64,000 bases of DNA, from positions 22,877,618-22,941,617 of the forward strand of contig OZ024809.1 in NCBI GenBank assembly GCA_964017045.1, written 5' to 3'. Shown one piece after another: positions 20,957 to 32,612 of this stretch. This DNA comes from Omphiscola glabra (Eukaryota > Mollusca > Gastropoda > Lymnaeidae). Numbering within the stretch: position 1 is the stretch's first letter; each line of letters starts with the position of its first letter. The notes below the pieces were generated by a model. The model was not told the DNA's origin, made no database searches, and saw only the letters and a list, made by a program, of their open reading frames with translations. The position numbers were made by a program, and so were the translations under genes.

Positions 20957-21454
20957 CTGCAGAGAAAGGGACATTGGGGGGGGGGGGGGGTCAATATTTA
21001 TATCGGATCATTTAAAGATATTACAAATAAATCATTACAACAGCAATAATTAATCATGAGAAAAGTGAACTAATTTTTATAAACCACAGTTTAAACGTTA
21101 TTTGGTTTTCATCGTATCTTCCAGAATCGCTAGTTTGCAATGCCCTGTTGGAGTTCCAGATTCCGGAATAGAGGGTCGGCAATGTACGCCGCGCGTGCCA
21201 CACGTGGCACGCAGAGTGATTTTCAATGGCAGGCGGAAGACTGGTAAAGACTATCATGGCCTTGGTCTGTATGATAAGCGAGAGTCGGTGTCAACAGTCA
21301 GAAGGAAATAGAAGAGCAAAAGTACGTGGAAGCTTGAAAAATAAATACAGGACACTATAGGAAGAAAGTTTCGGCTAAGAGCCTTCGTCAGCAGACGGGA
21401 CAAATGAAGAAACAACAAGAAATAGAGCGTAGTTCCTAAACTTAAGTGTTCGTC

Positions 21455-21552
21455 TTATTCATTTTATCAGCCATAATCTTATCAGCCATAGTCTTATCAG
21501 CCATAGTCTTATCAGCCATAGTCTTATCAGCCATAGTCTTATCAGCCATCTA
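21455..21552. repeat. 15-bp minisatellite
   Basis: Six copies of atcagccatagtctt in the intron between E2 and E3. Confidence 0.9.
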
Positions 21553-21710
21553 CCCGCCCACAGAAAGAACCATCGCCCAACACCAATTCAATAAATAATT
21601 AAAAGATAGTCTTGGTCGATTTCAACGGACGGATTATCATGATAGAGCTTATCCGTACCCTTTATCTCTATAGTATATTAATCTAGTCCGGAAGTGACGT
21701 ATGATCTTAC

Positions 21711-21817
21711 CGGCAAACACGTGCAGTTGATGCAGTGCGAGTTTTTACCCAACGAGTCGATCTCGGGATGCCATGTTTCCCCGACTCTGTAGTGATGACC
21801 TCCCAGGGTGCAGTGCT
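21711..21817 (-). CDS. chrdl: chordin-like exon E2, first half of VWC domain 1
   Basis: The acceptor is cctgtttccag and the donor CCG|gtaaga. The exon enters with two bases of a split codon and ends in phase 0. It encodes HCTLGGHHYRVGETWHPEID and then a cluster of the form HCINCTCLP. The YRVGE-WHP motif and the closing CxxCxC cluster are hallmarks of the N-terminal half of a VWC domain, and YRVGExWHP closely resembles the first VWC of vertebrate CHRDL1. The VWC fold binds BMP ligands. The second half is in E3. Splitting each VWC by a phase-0 intron just after CxxCxC recurs in all three domains here, which supports the model. Recognition is firm for the domain and good for the family. Confidence 0.85.
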
Positions 21818-22256
21818 CTGGAAACAGGAACCTCTCATCAGTATAACTTGTGTGCGTATAAATAGCAACACCATGTAAAACTAGATCTGCATTGCTGTTA
21901 TGTGAGTGCTTATCTTGTGTGTGTGTGTGTTTTTTTTTTTTTGTTGTTGTTAATTTTTTTATAACATCAAAATTTGAAAATGAAAATAATAAATGTAGGA
22001 AATTTGTTGATGACTATGTAAGAATAAAAAAAAAAGAAATCAAAATTAAATATAAGCGAATTTTTTTTTTACTCTTTTCAGGCCACTCAACTTAAATCAG
22101 GTCTTATATTTAATTTTTTTTTATTTTTTTTTAAAAACCTTACAAAACCAAATTAATTTTTATAAATTTAAAACTTGATGTTTTTTTTTTAATGTGTCCA
22201 CTTATTACACGAAATAAGGTTTTGAATAATTTAAGACTTTATTGAGGCGGAAGAAA

Positions 22257-22454
22257 CAGTAACGTAGCTAGGGTAAGTGCCACCCGGCCAAGACTTTTGC
22301 CACCCCCAGCAACAATTTTTTTTTAATAGGAAAAAATTCATCAATTGTCCAACAATGCCCCCCCCCCCCAACCTTTTGATCATAAGAAAAAAAAGTTCCC
22401 CAAGGGGTTGGATCGCCCCCCCCCCCACCGCAAACCCCTTTCCTTCGCCACAGT
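22257..22454. mobile_element. Possible degenerate MITE of the CAGTGGYGTAGC type
   Basis: The left end cagtaacgtagctagggtaa and right end cttcgccacagtg loosely match the termini at 6173 and 20544. The interior is rich in poly-C/T. No target duplication is seen, so this is tentative. Confidence 0.4.
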
Positions 22455-22880
22455 GTAAAAATGGACATATTTTTGACTGCTTTAATAATTTGAGTTTTCT
22501 CTTTGCACGTGACTTTTAACCTATGACCTACCGGGTCGAGCTCCGACCAAGAGTAAGCATGACATGGCAACAGTGAAGCTGACGTACACCAGAAGCTGAG
22601 GAAGTGGAGAGTGTTAAAGATTAGGCTGGGTTTTTGTTATTAAGCGAATCAATTTTAATCAAGGCACCGCCGAGCCTGCCATTGGTGCAAGGGAAATAAT
22701 TCATAATTTTACATTGCGTGAAAGAAATTTTACAGTTACTGTTTCTGTTTCCATCACGAACGTTATTTTTTTTTGAATGTCTTTATACATCGCTATCCAA
22801 ATGTATTGAATATTTGTATAACGTCCTAGAACTATATGATGTTCTAGGCCATGTAGTGCTATTGGATGTTCTAGGTCATG

Positions 22881-22950
22881 TGAGCGCGGTGAGCCTAGCC
22901 CTAGGCTGGGGTACCGCGCTATATAAGACTACATATAATAAAAATAATGT
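22881..22950 (+). mobile_element. L2-like LINE 3' terminus, solo
   Basis: The segment gagcctagccctaggctggg followed by gtaccgcgctatataagac and an ATAATAAAAATAA tail is the forward-strand form of the parent of the 38-bp megasatellite. Only the last ~70 bp are present. Confidence 0.75.
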
Positions 22951-22973
22951 AAGAGCTATAGGATGCTCTAGGT

Positions 22974-23172
22974 CAGTGTTTCTCAACCTTCCTAGTGCCG
23001 CGACCCTTTAATACAGTTCATCATGTTGTGGCGACCCCCAACCATAAAATTATTTTAGTTGCTATACATCATAACTGTAGAGTACATGTGTTTTCCGATG
23101 GTCTTAGGCGACCCATGGAAACGTGTAATTCGACCCCCAAAGGGGTCGCGACCCACAGGTTGAGAACCGCTG
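22974..23172. mobile_element. SPIN-like hAT MITE, copy 3
   Basis: A 199-bp element from cagtgtttctcaacc to ggttgagaaccgctg. The flanks ctctaggt and ctttaggt match in 7 of 8 bases. The interior is nearly the same as copy 1. Confidence 0.9.
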
Positions 23173-23321
23173 CTTTAGGTCATATAGTACTAGTGGATGT
23201 TCTAGGTCATGTAGTACTATAGGATGTTCTAGGTCATGTAGAACAATTGTTTACACGTACACAGTTTTCTAACAAACAATACGCAATTTTAAAAACAAAT
23301 GGCAGACTAGACACAACGCTC

Positions 23322-23610
23322 CCTCAACCCTATATCCCCCAACCCTATATCCCACAACCCTATATCCCCCAACCCTATATCCCCCAACCCTATATCCCCC
23401 AACCCTATATCCCCCAACCCTATATCCCCCAACCCGATATCCCCAACCCTATAGCCCCCAACACTATATCCCCCAACCCTATATCCCCCAACCCTATATC
23501 CCCCAACCCTATATCCCCCAACCCTATATCCCCCAACCCTATATCCCCCAACCCTATATCCCCCAACCCTATATCCCCCAACCCGATATCCCCAACCCTA
23601 TATTCCCCCA
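23322..23610. repeat. 15-bp minisatellite, C-rich
   Basis: About 19 copies of aaccctatatccccc. 15 is a multiple of three, so the frame IPQPY-type repeats are artefacts. The G-rich strand has GGGGGATATAGGGTT spacing and could form four-strand structures. Confidence 0.93.
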
Positions 23611-23947
23611 CCCCCACTACATTTAATTTTGACCCCGATTGTGACATCATCGTTAGTTATTTAGTTGGTAAGAGAAGTGGCGTCCTATGAGAGGGGTAAC
23701 CTTGGGCGCGGGAGGGGGGCGCAGTTAACACGGCTAAGAAAATTATACTAGAGCGAACTAAGTACTACAATAGTACGTGGGGTGGGAGGGGGAATCACAG
23801 TTTTTTGTATTTAAATACCACCACCCCCTCCCCCCCACACACATACACAGCGTTTAAAAAAATATCTCATAACCGAAGTAGGAACGTAATTAAAATAAAA
23901 AAGTTTTGTTCTTAATATTTAACTATTCCTCATTAATGTATAGCAAG

Positions 23948-24368
23948 TGTGGGAATGATGGCATCACTGTGTGGGAATGATGGCATCACTGTGTGGGAAT
24001 GATGGCATCACTATGTGGGAATGATGGCATCACTGTGTGGGAATGATGGCATCACTGTGTGGGAATGATGGCATCACTCTGTGGGAATGATGGCATCACT
24101 GTGTGGGAATGATGGCATCACTCTGTGGGAATGATGGCATCACTGTGTGGGAATGATGGCATCACTGTGTGGGAATGATGGCATCACTGTGTGGGAATGA
24201 TGGCATCACTGTGTGGGAATGATGGCATCACTGTGTGGGAATGATGGCATCACTCTATGGCAATCATGTCATCACTCTGTGGGAATGATGGCATCACTCT
24301 GTGGGAATGATGGCATCACTGTGTGGGAATGATGGCATCACTGTGTGGGAATGATGGCATCACTCTGT
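23948..24368. repeat. 22-bp minisatellite downstream of the E1 donor
   Basis: Nineteen copies of gtgtgggaatgatggcatca(ct), with gtgtg/ctctg variants. Confidence 0.94.
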
Positions 24369-24425
24369 AAATACATTTCTTTCTATCTAAAAGGTTCGAC
24401 GTCATGGCGTCATAGCTGAGCTCAC

Positions 24426-24515
24426 CTGCTCGTTGATGATCACTACTGCCCTCGACATGTTGTGGGACTTGCTCTTTAAAGATCTTGTCTGCGTCAGTCC
24501 ATTTTCGGCAAGCTA
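24426..24515 (-). CDS. chrdl: chordin-like exon E1 (N-terminal linker, tentative)
   Basis: This is a candidate 90-base exon. The acceptor is ctgcccctgcag and the donor CAG|gtgagc. It enters with two bases of a split codon and leaves with one (GCA G), exactly what E2 needs to complete a GAG codon. The peptide includes ACRKWTDADKIFKEQVPQH, is hydrophilic and has one cysteine. It has no recognised domain and would sit between the signal peptide and the first VWC. The splice sites and phase are the main support; the sequence has no family match I recognise. A 22-bp array ends about 58 bp beyond its donor. It could be a false exon, in which case the true upstream exon lies further right. Confidence 0.5.
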
Positions 24516-24767
24516 CTGCAGGGGCAGATAATTCTGGGCACGTGAACCAGAGTTCTACTTATAGGTAACAAACTGGAAAAAAAAAAAAAAGGGGGGGGGG
24601 GGCTCTACCTAATCGTTTGATATACTGAACACTGACCACACTAGGAGGGGGGCATGCGTTTAGACATTGCGTCAGCTTTTAATCCAGTGACTTGATGAAT
24701 ACAATCATGTCACAACAGTCATCAATTATTAAAAGGAAATAATATGTCAATGGAGATGTCGATGAAG

Positions 24768-25460
24768 TACTAACTGTCCTGTTGAACTGACCACTGTCCT
24801 TTTGAAATGACCACTATTCAGTTGAACTGACCACTGTACAATTGAAATGACCACTGTCCTGTTGAACTGACCACTGTCCAGTTGATCTGACCACTGTCCT
24901 TTTGAATGAACCACTGTCCTGTTGAACTGACCACTGTCCAGTTGATCTGACCAATGTCCTTTTGAAATGACTACTGTCCTTTTAAACTGACCACTGTCCT
25001 TTTGAAATGACCACTGTTCAGTTGAACTGACCACTTTACAATTGAAATGACCACTGTCCTGTTGAACTGACCACTGTCCAGTTGATCTGACCACTGTCCA
25101 GTTGATCTGACCACTGTCCTTTTAAATGAACCACTGTCCTGTTGAACTGACCACTGTCCAGTTGATCTGACCAATGTCCTTTTGAAATGACTACTGTCCT
25201 TTTAAACTGACCACTGTCCTTTTGAAATAACCACTGTCCTTTTGAAATGACCACTGTCCTTTTGAAATGACCAATGTCCTTTTGAAACGACCACTGTCCT
25301 TTTGAAATGACCACTCACTAATGAACGGACAACTGTCCTGCTGAAGTGACCACTGTCCTGTTGAAGTGACTACCGCCCCGTTGAAATGACCACAGCCCTG
25401 TTGAAATGACCATTGCTCTTTTGAAATGACCACTCACTGTTGAAGTGCCCACTGCTTTGT
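24768..25460. repeat. 20-bp minisatellite with larger periodicity
   Basis: About 34 copies of gaccactgtccttttgaaat. Variants (gttgaactga, gttgatctga, attgaaatga) recur in the same order about every 180-200 bp, suggesting higher-order duplication. The array starts about 250 bases upstream of the E1 acceptor. Confidence 0.93.
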
Positions 25461-25474
25461 TAAAATGACCCTGT

Positions 25475-28400
25475 CTTTCCTCTGTTTGATAGTTGCTATG
25501 TCCTGTTCTCTCGCCGATGTCTCAATAAACTCTGCACACGTCTCGTTGAACGGAATTGTTCAACCACTATGTTCACTGACCACTGTATTATTCCGTCAAA
25601 ATGTAGCGGTCGCCCACCGTAGTGTTGTTTGACCGAAGATGTTTTGATGGTCTCACCATCAAAGTCCCTTGATAAATTGCAACAAATATCAATATTCTTC
25701 TGATCTCATCTGAAAATAAAGATTAATATATCTTAGAGCGTTGTTTGTATTAATAAGAAATAAATCAACATTTATTAAGTCGAATCTTCTAACTCTGGTA
25801 TAACAATGACCCATTTTGTTTCCCAAGACTATCGCACTAAGAGAACTTTCCTTGACAAATTAAAAATTGTCCCTCCCAACACATTCTATGACTGAGAAAT
25901 AGACTGGCCATGTGCAGGCACTCTTGAAATCTCATCAAATTTACCTCATTGTAAACATACTATCCACTCACCTTCTGGTAAAAATACATTCCCCTCACCT
26001 TCAACAATGTTCCCTTTCTCCACAGTCGCTTCTCAAATGATATCGTTTCCCATTCCTCGTAGGATTTACTTTAAAACAAAATATAATAACCGAATTCACC
26101 CAAAATATTTAACATAAAAGAATTCTGTATTTGCCAATGTATATTATGTACCCCAATATAATCGATTACTTGTACAAGCACACAACATCCACTTAAGATC
26201 GATATCTTTATGGACAAAATGCACGAAACGATCCATCCCATGAACACAACTTACGCCACGAATCTCAAACTACATTGGATAAACCCAGGACAGACCACTT
26301 AATAATGATTATGTTTAAGGTTATATAATCATATATACACTACGTCAAAAGGACTTTTTTGTCATCGTTTGTATCATTTCATGTGTGTGTGTGTTGTGGG
26401 TGTGTGTGTTTTGGGTGTGTGTGTGTGTATGATTGTGTGTGTGTGTGAAGAAAAGAAGGCAAAAAGAAAAAAAAGGGGGGGGGGGGAGTTGGAATGTCAA
26501 CATTTTCAAACATGCAATAAAAGAACAAAAATGAGCTCTTTAGAATTTTATCCGACCAGCAGATAATGACCCTTTCACTTAGGCTACTTCTCATATCATA
26601 GGCAAAATTTTAAAAAACAAAACAACCAAAAAAAAAAAAAAATAAATAAAACTATAAAAAAATAAACTCCTAATGTTCTAGGGCCATTGCAGATGTCACT
26701 GGTGTGAGACCCGTCGTGGGTACAAATTTATATCGATTGGTTGAGAAGTCAGTCAGTCATCGTGTGGGCTGATGATTAATTCGTGCTTACTAAGTTTATT
26801 TTCGTTTTTTCGGTTATGTTCTAAAGGAAGTGACGTGTGAGAAGAGTTGGGAAAAAAGGGGGTGGGTTGGGGGGGGGGGGGTCTCGATGACCCATGCAGA
26901 ACCCACAAAATCAATTCCAGTTGTAGGCGGTGGTTGGGCAGACGTGAATAGAGATCTCATCATCATAACACGGCTACGTGATGACGCAATACAATTAGGA
27001 TTTCCCAATTAAAAAAAAAAAATACTCTCAACGACAAAAATGGTATACAGTAATCGGGGGGGGGGGGGGGGATGTCTCCCACCCTACCCCTTTTTTTCTT
27101 TTCCCGTCACGTTGATCCTGAAAACATCTACGCAGTAATGAGTGCGATACATTAATTAATCTTTAAATACTTATTTCATACTCTCAAACAAACTTCTCAA
27201 GTTTCTGATTCTATTCTTAAAAAGGATGTCGGTGGAGATGCCAGAGAATTGCTGATGTTGTCTTCCAGCACCAAGAGTGGGATGCTGTCTGCTGACAGCA
27301 TTACAGACCTGTTTACCCCCCAAACTCTTAAAATCGTACAATATCATCACAAAATCGTTCAATACATTATCTTAATAGTAACATATAAACATACAGTATA
27401 CATAATGTATACACCTCAAAATCATACATTGTACGCCAAAATCGTAAGAGTAAAAAGGTCTGGCATTATAATAGTTTATCCATGGATGTGTTCTATTATA
27501 TATTTTACTGATATTAAATATATATATATATATATAATTAACTAACTCTCAACGTCGAATTTCTTACATCTAAAAAAAAACGTTCAAACTCACAAAGCAG
27601 ACATCCAAAGATTTGGTCCGAGGATTGTGTCACATATGTCACATTTTGTCACATCCGTCCCTGAGATGCCATGGCATTTGTTTCGCCAATATCTAAAAAA
27701 TAATAAATAACGTTGTCATTGCGGTTTATTCCAAAAGACCGCGCGCCCCCCCCCCCCCCCACCCCACACCACGTGATCGAAATCCTTGAGAGTAACATCC
27801 CCTATTAAGAAAACAAAACTGAAAGTTTCCTTATTTCAACAAGGACGACAATCTGTCATTGATTGTACAGCCATGATGGGATTTAATTATCTGAAGATTT
27901 ACGCCCCTTGTTTTGGAGCGTGAAAATATTTATTCAATTTTTTTGGGGAGGTGAGTTTTAAAAAAATGGCTTTCCTTCGAGTCATCCATCATGAAGTCGT
28001 TGAAGTAAGCCATGGGACAAAAGTTGTAGTTCACAATGGAGAAATCTGTGAAAAATCCTGGGAGAAAATATGAATTAACTTTACTCTATTTAGATGCACA
28101 GAACACATAGGTGGTTTTTTTTTTTTTTTTTTTTTGAAGGGTTCTCGACATCTAGGCGAGAGCACGGCAACCTTTTAGCAATTAAGGGGCATTACGAGCT
28201 ATGAACAAGAAACAAATGGTCCTTAAAGTGTGTCTAGTGGGAACCGGACTAATATTTGTTTTTTTTTTAAAGTATGTTTGGGATCGTCACAAGACTTCGA
28301 TCTATTCTAAACGACAATGGAATTTTTTTTAAAATTTTTAAAAACTGAGAACCGCTATTCAGATATAACGTCAATCTTCGATCACAAGACGCGCATGCGT

Positions 28401-28720
28401 GAAACCAGACTCCACCAGCCAAGTGTATCTGACCAACTCCAAACGTTTTGAGAGAACGGAAAGTTTATAAGAGGTGTAACTAGGATGGCCTGTTCGTCAA
28501 TAACTATGACTTTGACATCAAAAGTGATGTTTTTAAAAAAAATAGTTTTCAACGACAATTACAAGAAAATTGACTGTAAGGTGGAAATGTACCCTAAAAA
28601 TGGAAGGCGCACCGAATATAACAAAGTAATCAGTAAAAAGAAAACATTCCTGAGTCTGGTGCACCATGCATTAATTCGTACAGAGAAAGTGTTAGAACTT
28701 TCTTCTGCATCAGTTTTTTT
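25475..28720. other. AT-rich region without genes; simple repeats only
   Basis: It contains a GT tract (26380-26448), poly-G or poly-C runs (26476, 26870, 27057, 27747), a TA tract (27518-27536) and a T run (28113-28134). The missing signal-peptide exon of the chordin-like gene should lie upstream of 24515, here or further right, but I could not identify it. Confidence 0.55.
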
Positions 28721-28726
28721 TAGGCA

Positions 28727-28907
28727 CTGGGCTACACGTCCATTGGGCTACATGTCCATTGGGCTACCTGTCCAGTGGGCTACACGTACATTGGGCTACA
28801 AGTCCACTGGGCTACAAGTCCACTGGGCTACACGTCCACTGGGCTACACGTCCACTGGGCTACACGTCCACTGGGCTACACGTCAATTGGGCTACAAGTC
28901 AGCTTCA
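28727..28907. repeat. 16-bp minisatellite
   Basis: Eleven copies of gggctacacgtccact. Since 3 x 16 = 48, one frame shows a 16-residue repeat, which is an artefact. Confidence 0.92.
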
Positions 28908-29684
28908 AACAATTCGAAAAGTTGAAATTCGATGAATGGCGTAACCGGGGCTAGTGGCCACAGAAAGGGCAAAAATTTTTGCCACCCTATCGACACACAC
29001 TCACTCACACACACACACACAAAGTAACTCTCAAGGTCGAATTTCTTGCATCTTTAAAAAAACGTTCAAACACAACAACAACAAAAAAAACTCAGCAGAT
29101 GCCGAAAATACCTCCCATCATTAGATAGAGAGAAAAAATGCCCTCCGAGGCGGCGCCCCCTCTACACAGTTCGATATATTTCACGGAGAAAAGAGTTTGA
29201 CAAAAATATTTCCTTCCGTTATACAAACTGGTGTCACTGTCTTCTACATGTGCACCGTAGAGTCTGCTCTGCTAAACGGTTCAATGAATGTCACGTTTAT
29301 GTGTACCCGAATAAAAACCATTGGACCCACCCCAAAATCGATATCTTTACATCAAACATTTTCGATACCATCATTTCCAACTTGTTGTAATATCGATACC
29401 ATTCTTACAAATTTGTTGGAAGTTTAACCTTGAAAGGTTGGCCCTCATCTTGTGTCGGATCACACAGGCACCGGTAATACGAAAGCTGTAACACGACGGT
29501 AGGAACAGTTTGAGATCAGTCGATGCCGGGGGGGGGGGGGGGATCTTAGCACGCATAACTCAACTCACCCAAACACACGGCCACTTCCCCCCCCCATTAA
29601 ACTCACAGGCAACCTACCACCCACATCCCCCTCACCATCAAACTCACAGGCAACCTACCACCCACATCCCCCTCAAGTCTCAAC

Positions 29685-30262
29685 TAAGTCACATGACTCC
29701 AAGTCTTAACTGCCTCATATGACTCCAAGTCTTAACTGAGTCATATGACTCCAAGTCATAACTGTGTCATATGACTCCAAGTCTTAACTGAGTCATATGA
29801 CTCCAAGTCTTAACTGAGTCATATGACTCCAAGTCTTAACTGAGTTATATGACTCCAAGTCTTAACTGAGTCATATGACTCCAATTCTTAACTGAGTCAT
29901 ATGACTCCAATTCTTAACTGAGTCATATGACTCCAAGTCTTAACTGAGTCATATGACTTTAAGTCTTAACTGCGTCACATGACTCCAAGTCTTAACTGAG
30001 TCATATGACTCCAATTCTTAACTGAGTCATATGACTCCAAGTCTTAACTGAGTCATATGACTCCAATTCTTAACTGAGTCATATGACTCCAAGTCTTAAC
30101 TGCGTCATATGACTCCAAGTCTTAACTGACTCATATGACTCCAAGTCTTAACTGCGTCACATGACTCCAAGTCTTAACTGAGTCATATGACTCCAAGTCT
30201 TAACTGCGTCATATGACTCCAAGTCTTAACCGAGTCATATGACTCCAAGTCATAACTTCTGT
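29685..30262. repeat. 26-bp array of palindromic AP-1-like sites
   Basis: About 22 copies of aactgagtcatatgactcca plus agtctt. Most monomers carry the palindrome gagtcatatgactc, which includes TGAGTCA, the AP-1 (TRE) consensus. Variants change gag to gcg or tgt. Confidence 0.94.
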
Positions 30263-30584
30263 CTTTCATTCCGGCTACACAATCTCGCACACTTTACTAA
30301 GGGCCGTAATTCACTTATTATGTGAAGCTATCTCATAATTATAACCCTCCCCCCCCCCCCCCCCACAAACTCTCCAGTTTTTAAAATTTTAACATCAATC
30401 ACCACCCGTGCCTTATATCTTGGTTAGCCTTATTACCTTAATAATTATGGTTGACATCTCGCTGGTTGCTGAGCACATCCTATAAATCCCACTTCTCCCC
30501 ATCCCCACCCTTAAATCGTGACATGGTCAAACGTTTCACAACAAAACAAAGGAACAAAAACACGTCCCTGGTAATACAGCAACA

Positions 30585-31182
30585 AAAAAAAAAAATCATC
30601 GCTACTAGTACAATGAAAAAACCACCGCTACTAGTACAATGAAAAAATCATCTTTAATAGTACAATGAAAAAATCATCGCTACTAGTACAATGAAAAAAT
30701 CATCGCTACTAGTACAATGAAAAAATCATCGCTACTAGTACAATGAAAAAATCATCTTTAATAGTACAATGAAAAAATCATCGCTACTAGTACAATGAAA
30801 AAATCATCTTTAAAAGTACAATGAAAAAACCACCGCTACTAGTACAACGAAAAAATCATCTTTAATAGTACAATGAAAAAATCATCGCTACTAGTACAAT
30901 GAAAAAATCATCTTTAATAGTACAATGAAAAAATCATCGCTACTAGTACAATGAAAAAATCATCGCTACTAGTACAATGAAAAAAATCATCGCTACTAGT
31001 ACAATGAAAAACATCATCCATAATAGTACATGAAAAAAATAATCTTTAATATTACAATGAAAAAAATCATCCTACTAGTACCATGAACAAATCATCCCTA
31101 CTAGTACCATGAAAAAATCATCCCTACTAGTACCATGAAAAAATCATCCTTATTAGTATTATGAAAAAATCATCCCCCAGTA
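30585..31182. repeat. 26-bp minisatellite
   Basis: About 22 copies of catcgctactagtacaatga plus aaaaat, with catctttaatag as the main variant. The right end is degenerate. Confidence 0.93.
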
Positions 31183-31199
31183 ACATAACAAAACCTTGA

Positions 31200-32080
31200 C
31201 CTTCTTTAATCCTCAAAAACCACAACCCACAAAAGAAATATTTTAAAAATTGTGCCCACTCCCCAGAGAGACAGACTCCATCCACAACCAGAGACACACC
31301 CCACCCACCACACACACCCCACCCACCCCCACCCACCACTAACACCCCACACCATACATGCCCCACCCACCCCCAAATATCCTACACACCCCACATATCC
31401 TATAAACCACACAAGCCTCCACATCCAAACCAACTCTGCACTCCTCAGAACCCGTGAGGAACTGTAGATTCTACCCTGCTGTAGCACGGTCACAGAGCTG
31501 AACGCTCTTACTGTATGTGAATGAAGTTGATCTCCCAGTCCTAAGAACTGATCCTCGATGACGTCTGCCATCATCTTCTCCCTAAGAAGACCCCCCCCCC
31601 CCCCCCCAATTGAAATGCGCAGTCATTCCAACTATTATCAAAACATTCTTCAACATAACAAAGCTGGGATTTTCGGCCTCAAGAAAGAGAAATCACCCTC
31701 CTTCTTGAGACAAATGAGCGAGTTATGTCCCTGCCTCCCCCCCCCCCCCCCGCGCCCCACTGACCAGAAATGTCGACGTAGCCCGAGTACAGCGCCCTCT
31801 ACCTGTTAAAACACAAGAGTCTACCGGGCTACAGCTTGTTTATTTACATCGTTCACGTCAGACTGTTTGTGTCTTTATCGCAGTGGTTCTCAGCCTCGGT
31901 TGCAGTCGACTGAAAAAAAAAAATTGGCCACCGGCCAGTACGTTGCGTTGCCTGACATGTACATAACTTCACCCTGCTTGTGAACAGTAATAATTTGTGT
32001 CCTTAAAAATCTCCTTACCAGCCTTATCTCCTATTTGCCCGTTATGTCATATTTAAGACAGTTTGTAAACTTAATTCTTC
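31200..32080. other. C-rich spacer, no confirmed gene
   Basis: It contains a CCCACC-rich tract (31296-31385) and two poly-C runs (31591-31607 and 31737-31751). A 70-base stretch (31512-31581, minus) has an AG/GTAAGA pair and open frames but no pyrimidine tract; it is at best a weak exon candidate. A solo SPIN-like left end (cagtggttctcagcc) lies at about 31881. Confidence 0.5.
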
Positions 32081-32082
32081 AG

Positions 32083-32400
32083 TTCAACTAAAATAAGCTA
32101 CCACAAACGTCATCCGAATAGCATTAGTCAAAATGGACTCGGACACGCAGCGCCGCCATTCGCACCCGGGTCCCATTAGACCCAATGGTATTCGGGTGTC
32201 ACGTGTGGTAGTTTATTTTAGTTAAACTGAAGAAGTAGGTTTACCAACGTTTAGTCCATTCAATTGTCTTTCATTTGATAACAAATTTTGTCTTACAGAC
32301 CCAACAATAGTATTTTGAATAGTTTTTAAATCCCAACCTCTCACTTCTGGTACCCGGGTACGAATAGCCACTTCGTAAAATAAAATCTGTACCTAGGTCT
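32083..32400. repeat. Dispersed repeat family F, copy 2 (inverted, with palindromic arm)
   Basis: It contains the reverse complement of the 1268 copy. The outer arms cttcagttcaactaaaataa and ttattttagttaaactgaag form an inverted repeat of about 150 bp span, so this copy is the most complete of the three. Confidence 0.75.
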
Positions 32401-32415
32401 TCACACACTCTGGTC

Positions 32416-32612
32416 CAGCGGTTCTCAACCTGTAGGTCGCGACCCCTTTGGGGGTCGAATGACCCTTTTGAAGGGGTCGCCTAAGACCATCGGAAAACAC
32501 ATACACTCTACAGTTATGAAGTAGCAACGAAAGTAATTTTGTGGCTGGGGGTCGCCACAACATGAGTGACTGTATTAAAGGGTAGCGGCATTAGAAAGGT
32601 TGAGAATCACTG
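32416..32612. mobile_element. SPIN-like hAT MITE, copy 4 (inverted)
   Basis: A 197-bp element from cagcggttctcaacctgta to aaggttgagaatcactg. The flanks ctctggtc and ctctagtc match in 7 of 8 bases. Confidence 0.9.

Larger units (their letters stand above)
22820..23245. repeat. ~27-bp minisatellite split by a SPIN-like insertion
   Basis: Copies of ctaggtcatgtagtactata plus ggatgtt occur at 22820-22973 and again at 23173-23245. A SPIN-like element (22974-23172) and a LINE 3' end (22881-22950) interrupt the array, dating it as older than those insertions. Confidence 0.8.
4751..24515 (-). other. chrdl: Chordin-like gene, span of ten recognised exons
   Basis: This is the span of a split gene for a secreted chordin-like protein (CHRDL1/2 type), a family that binds BMP/TGF-beta ligands outside the cell. 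The exons are joined at 24515-24426, 21817-21711, 20956-20863, 19211-19042, 17647-17551, 9558-9461, 7904-7754, 7273-7043, 5364-5263 and 4893-4751. All have AG/GT borders and the phases agree at every junction. The product has three VWC domains and then the CHRDL C-terminal domain. Chordin itself has four VWC and four CHRD domains; here I see no CHRD domain and three VWC units, so chordin-like fits better. The signal-peptide exon was not found. The largest intron (17550-9559) could hide linker exons. I found no clear AATAAA signal on the minus strand within about 700 bases of the stop. Confidence 0.85.

Noticed and set aside
21340..21410. Hammerhead-ribozyme-like core on the minus strand (ctgacga, ggct-ctt-agcc hairpin, gaaac)
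   Set aside because: The CUGANGA and GAAA elements are present but there is an extra base before stem II, and no partner for stem III with the required UH was found. It may be a Penelope-type remnant, but the support is too thin.
23247..23690. Proline-rich IPQPY repeat frame
   Set aside because: It is a 15-bp array read in frame. The pattern shifts to another frame after a single deletion, as expected for non-coding DNA.
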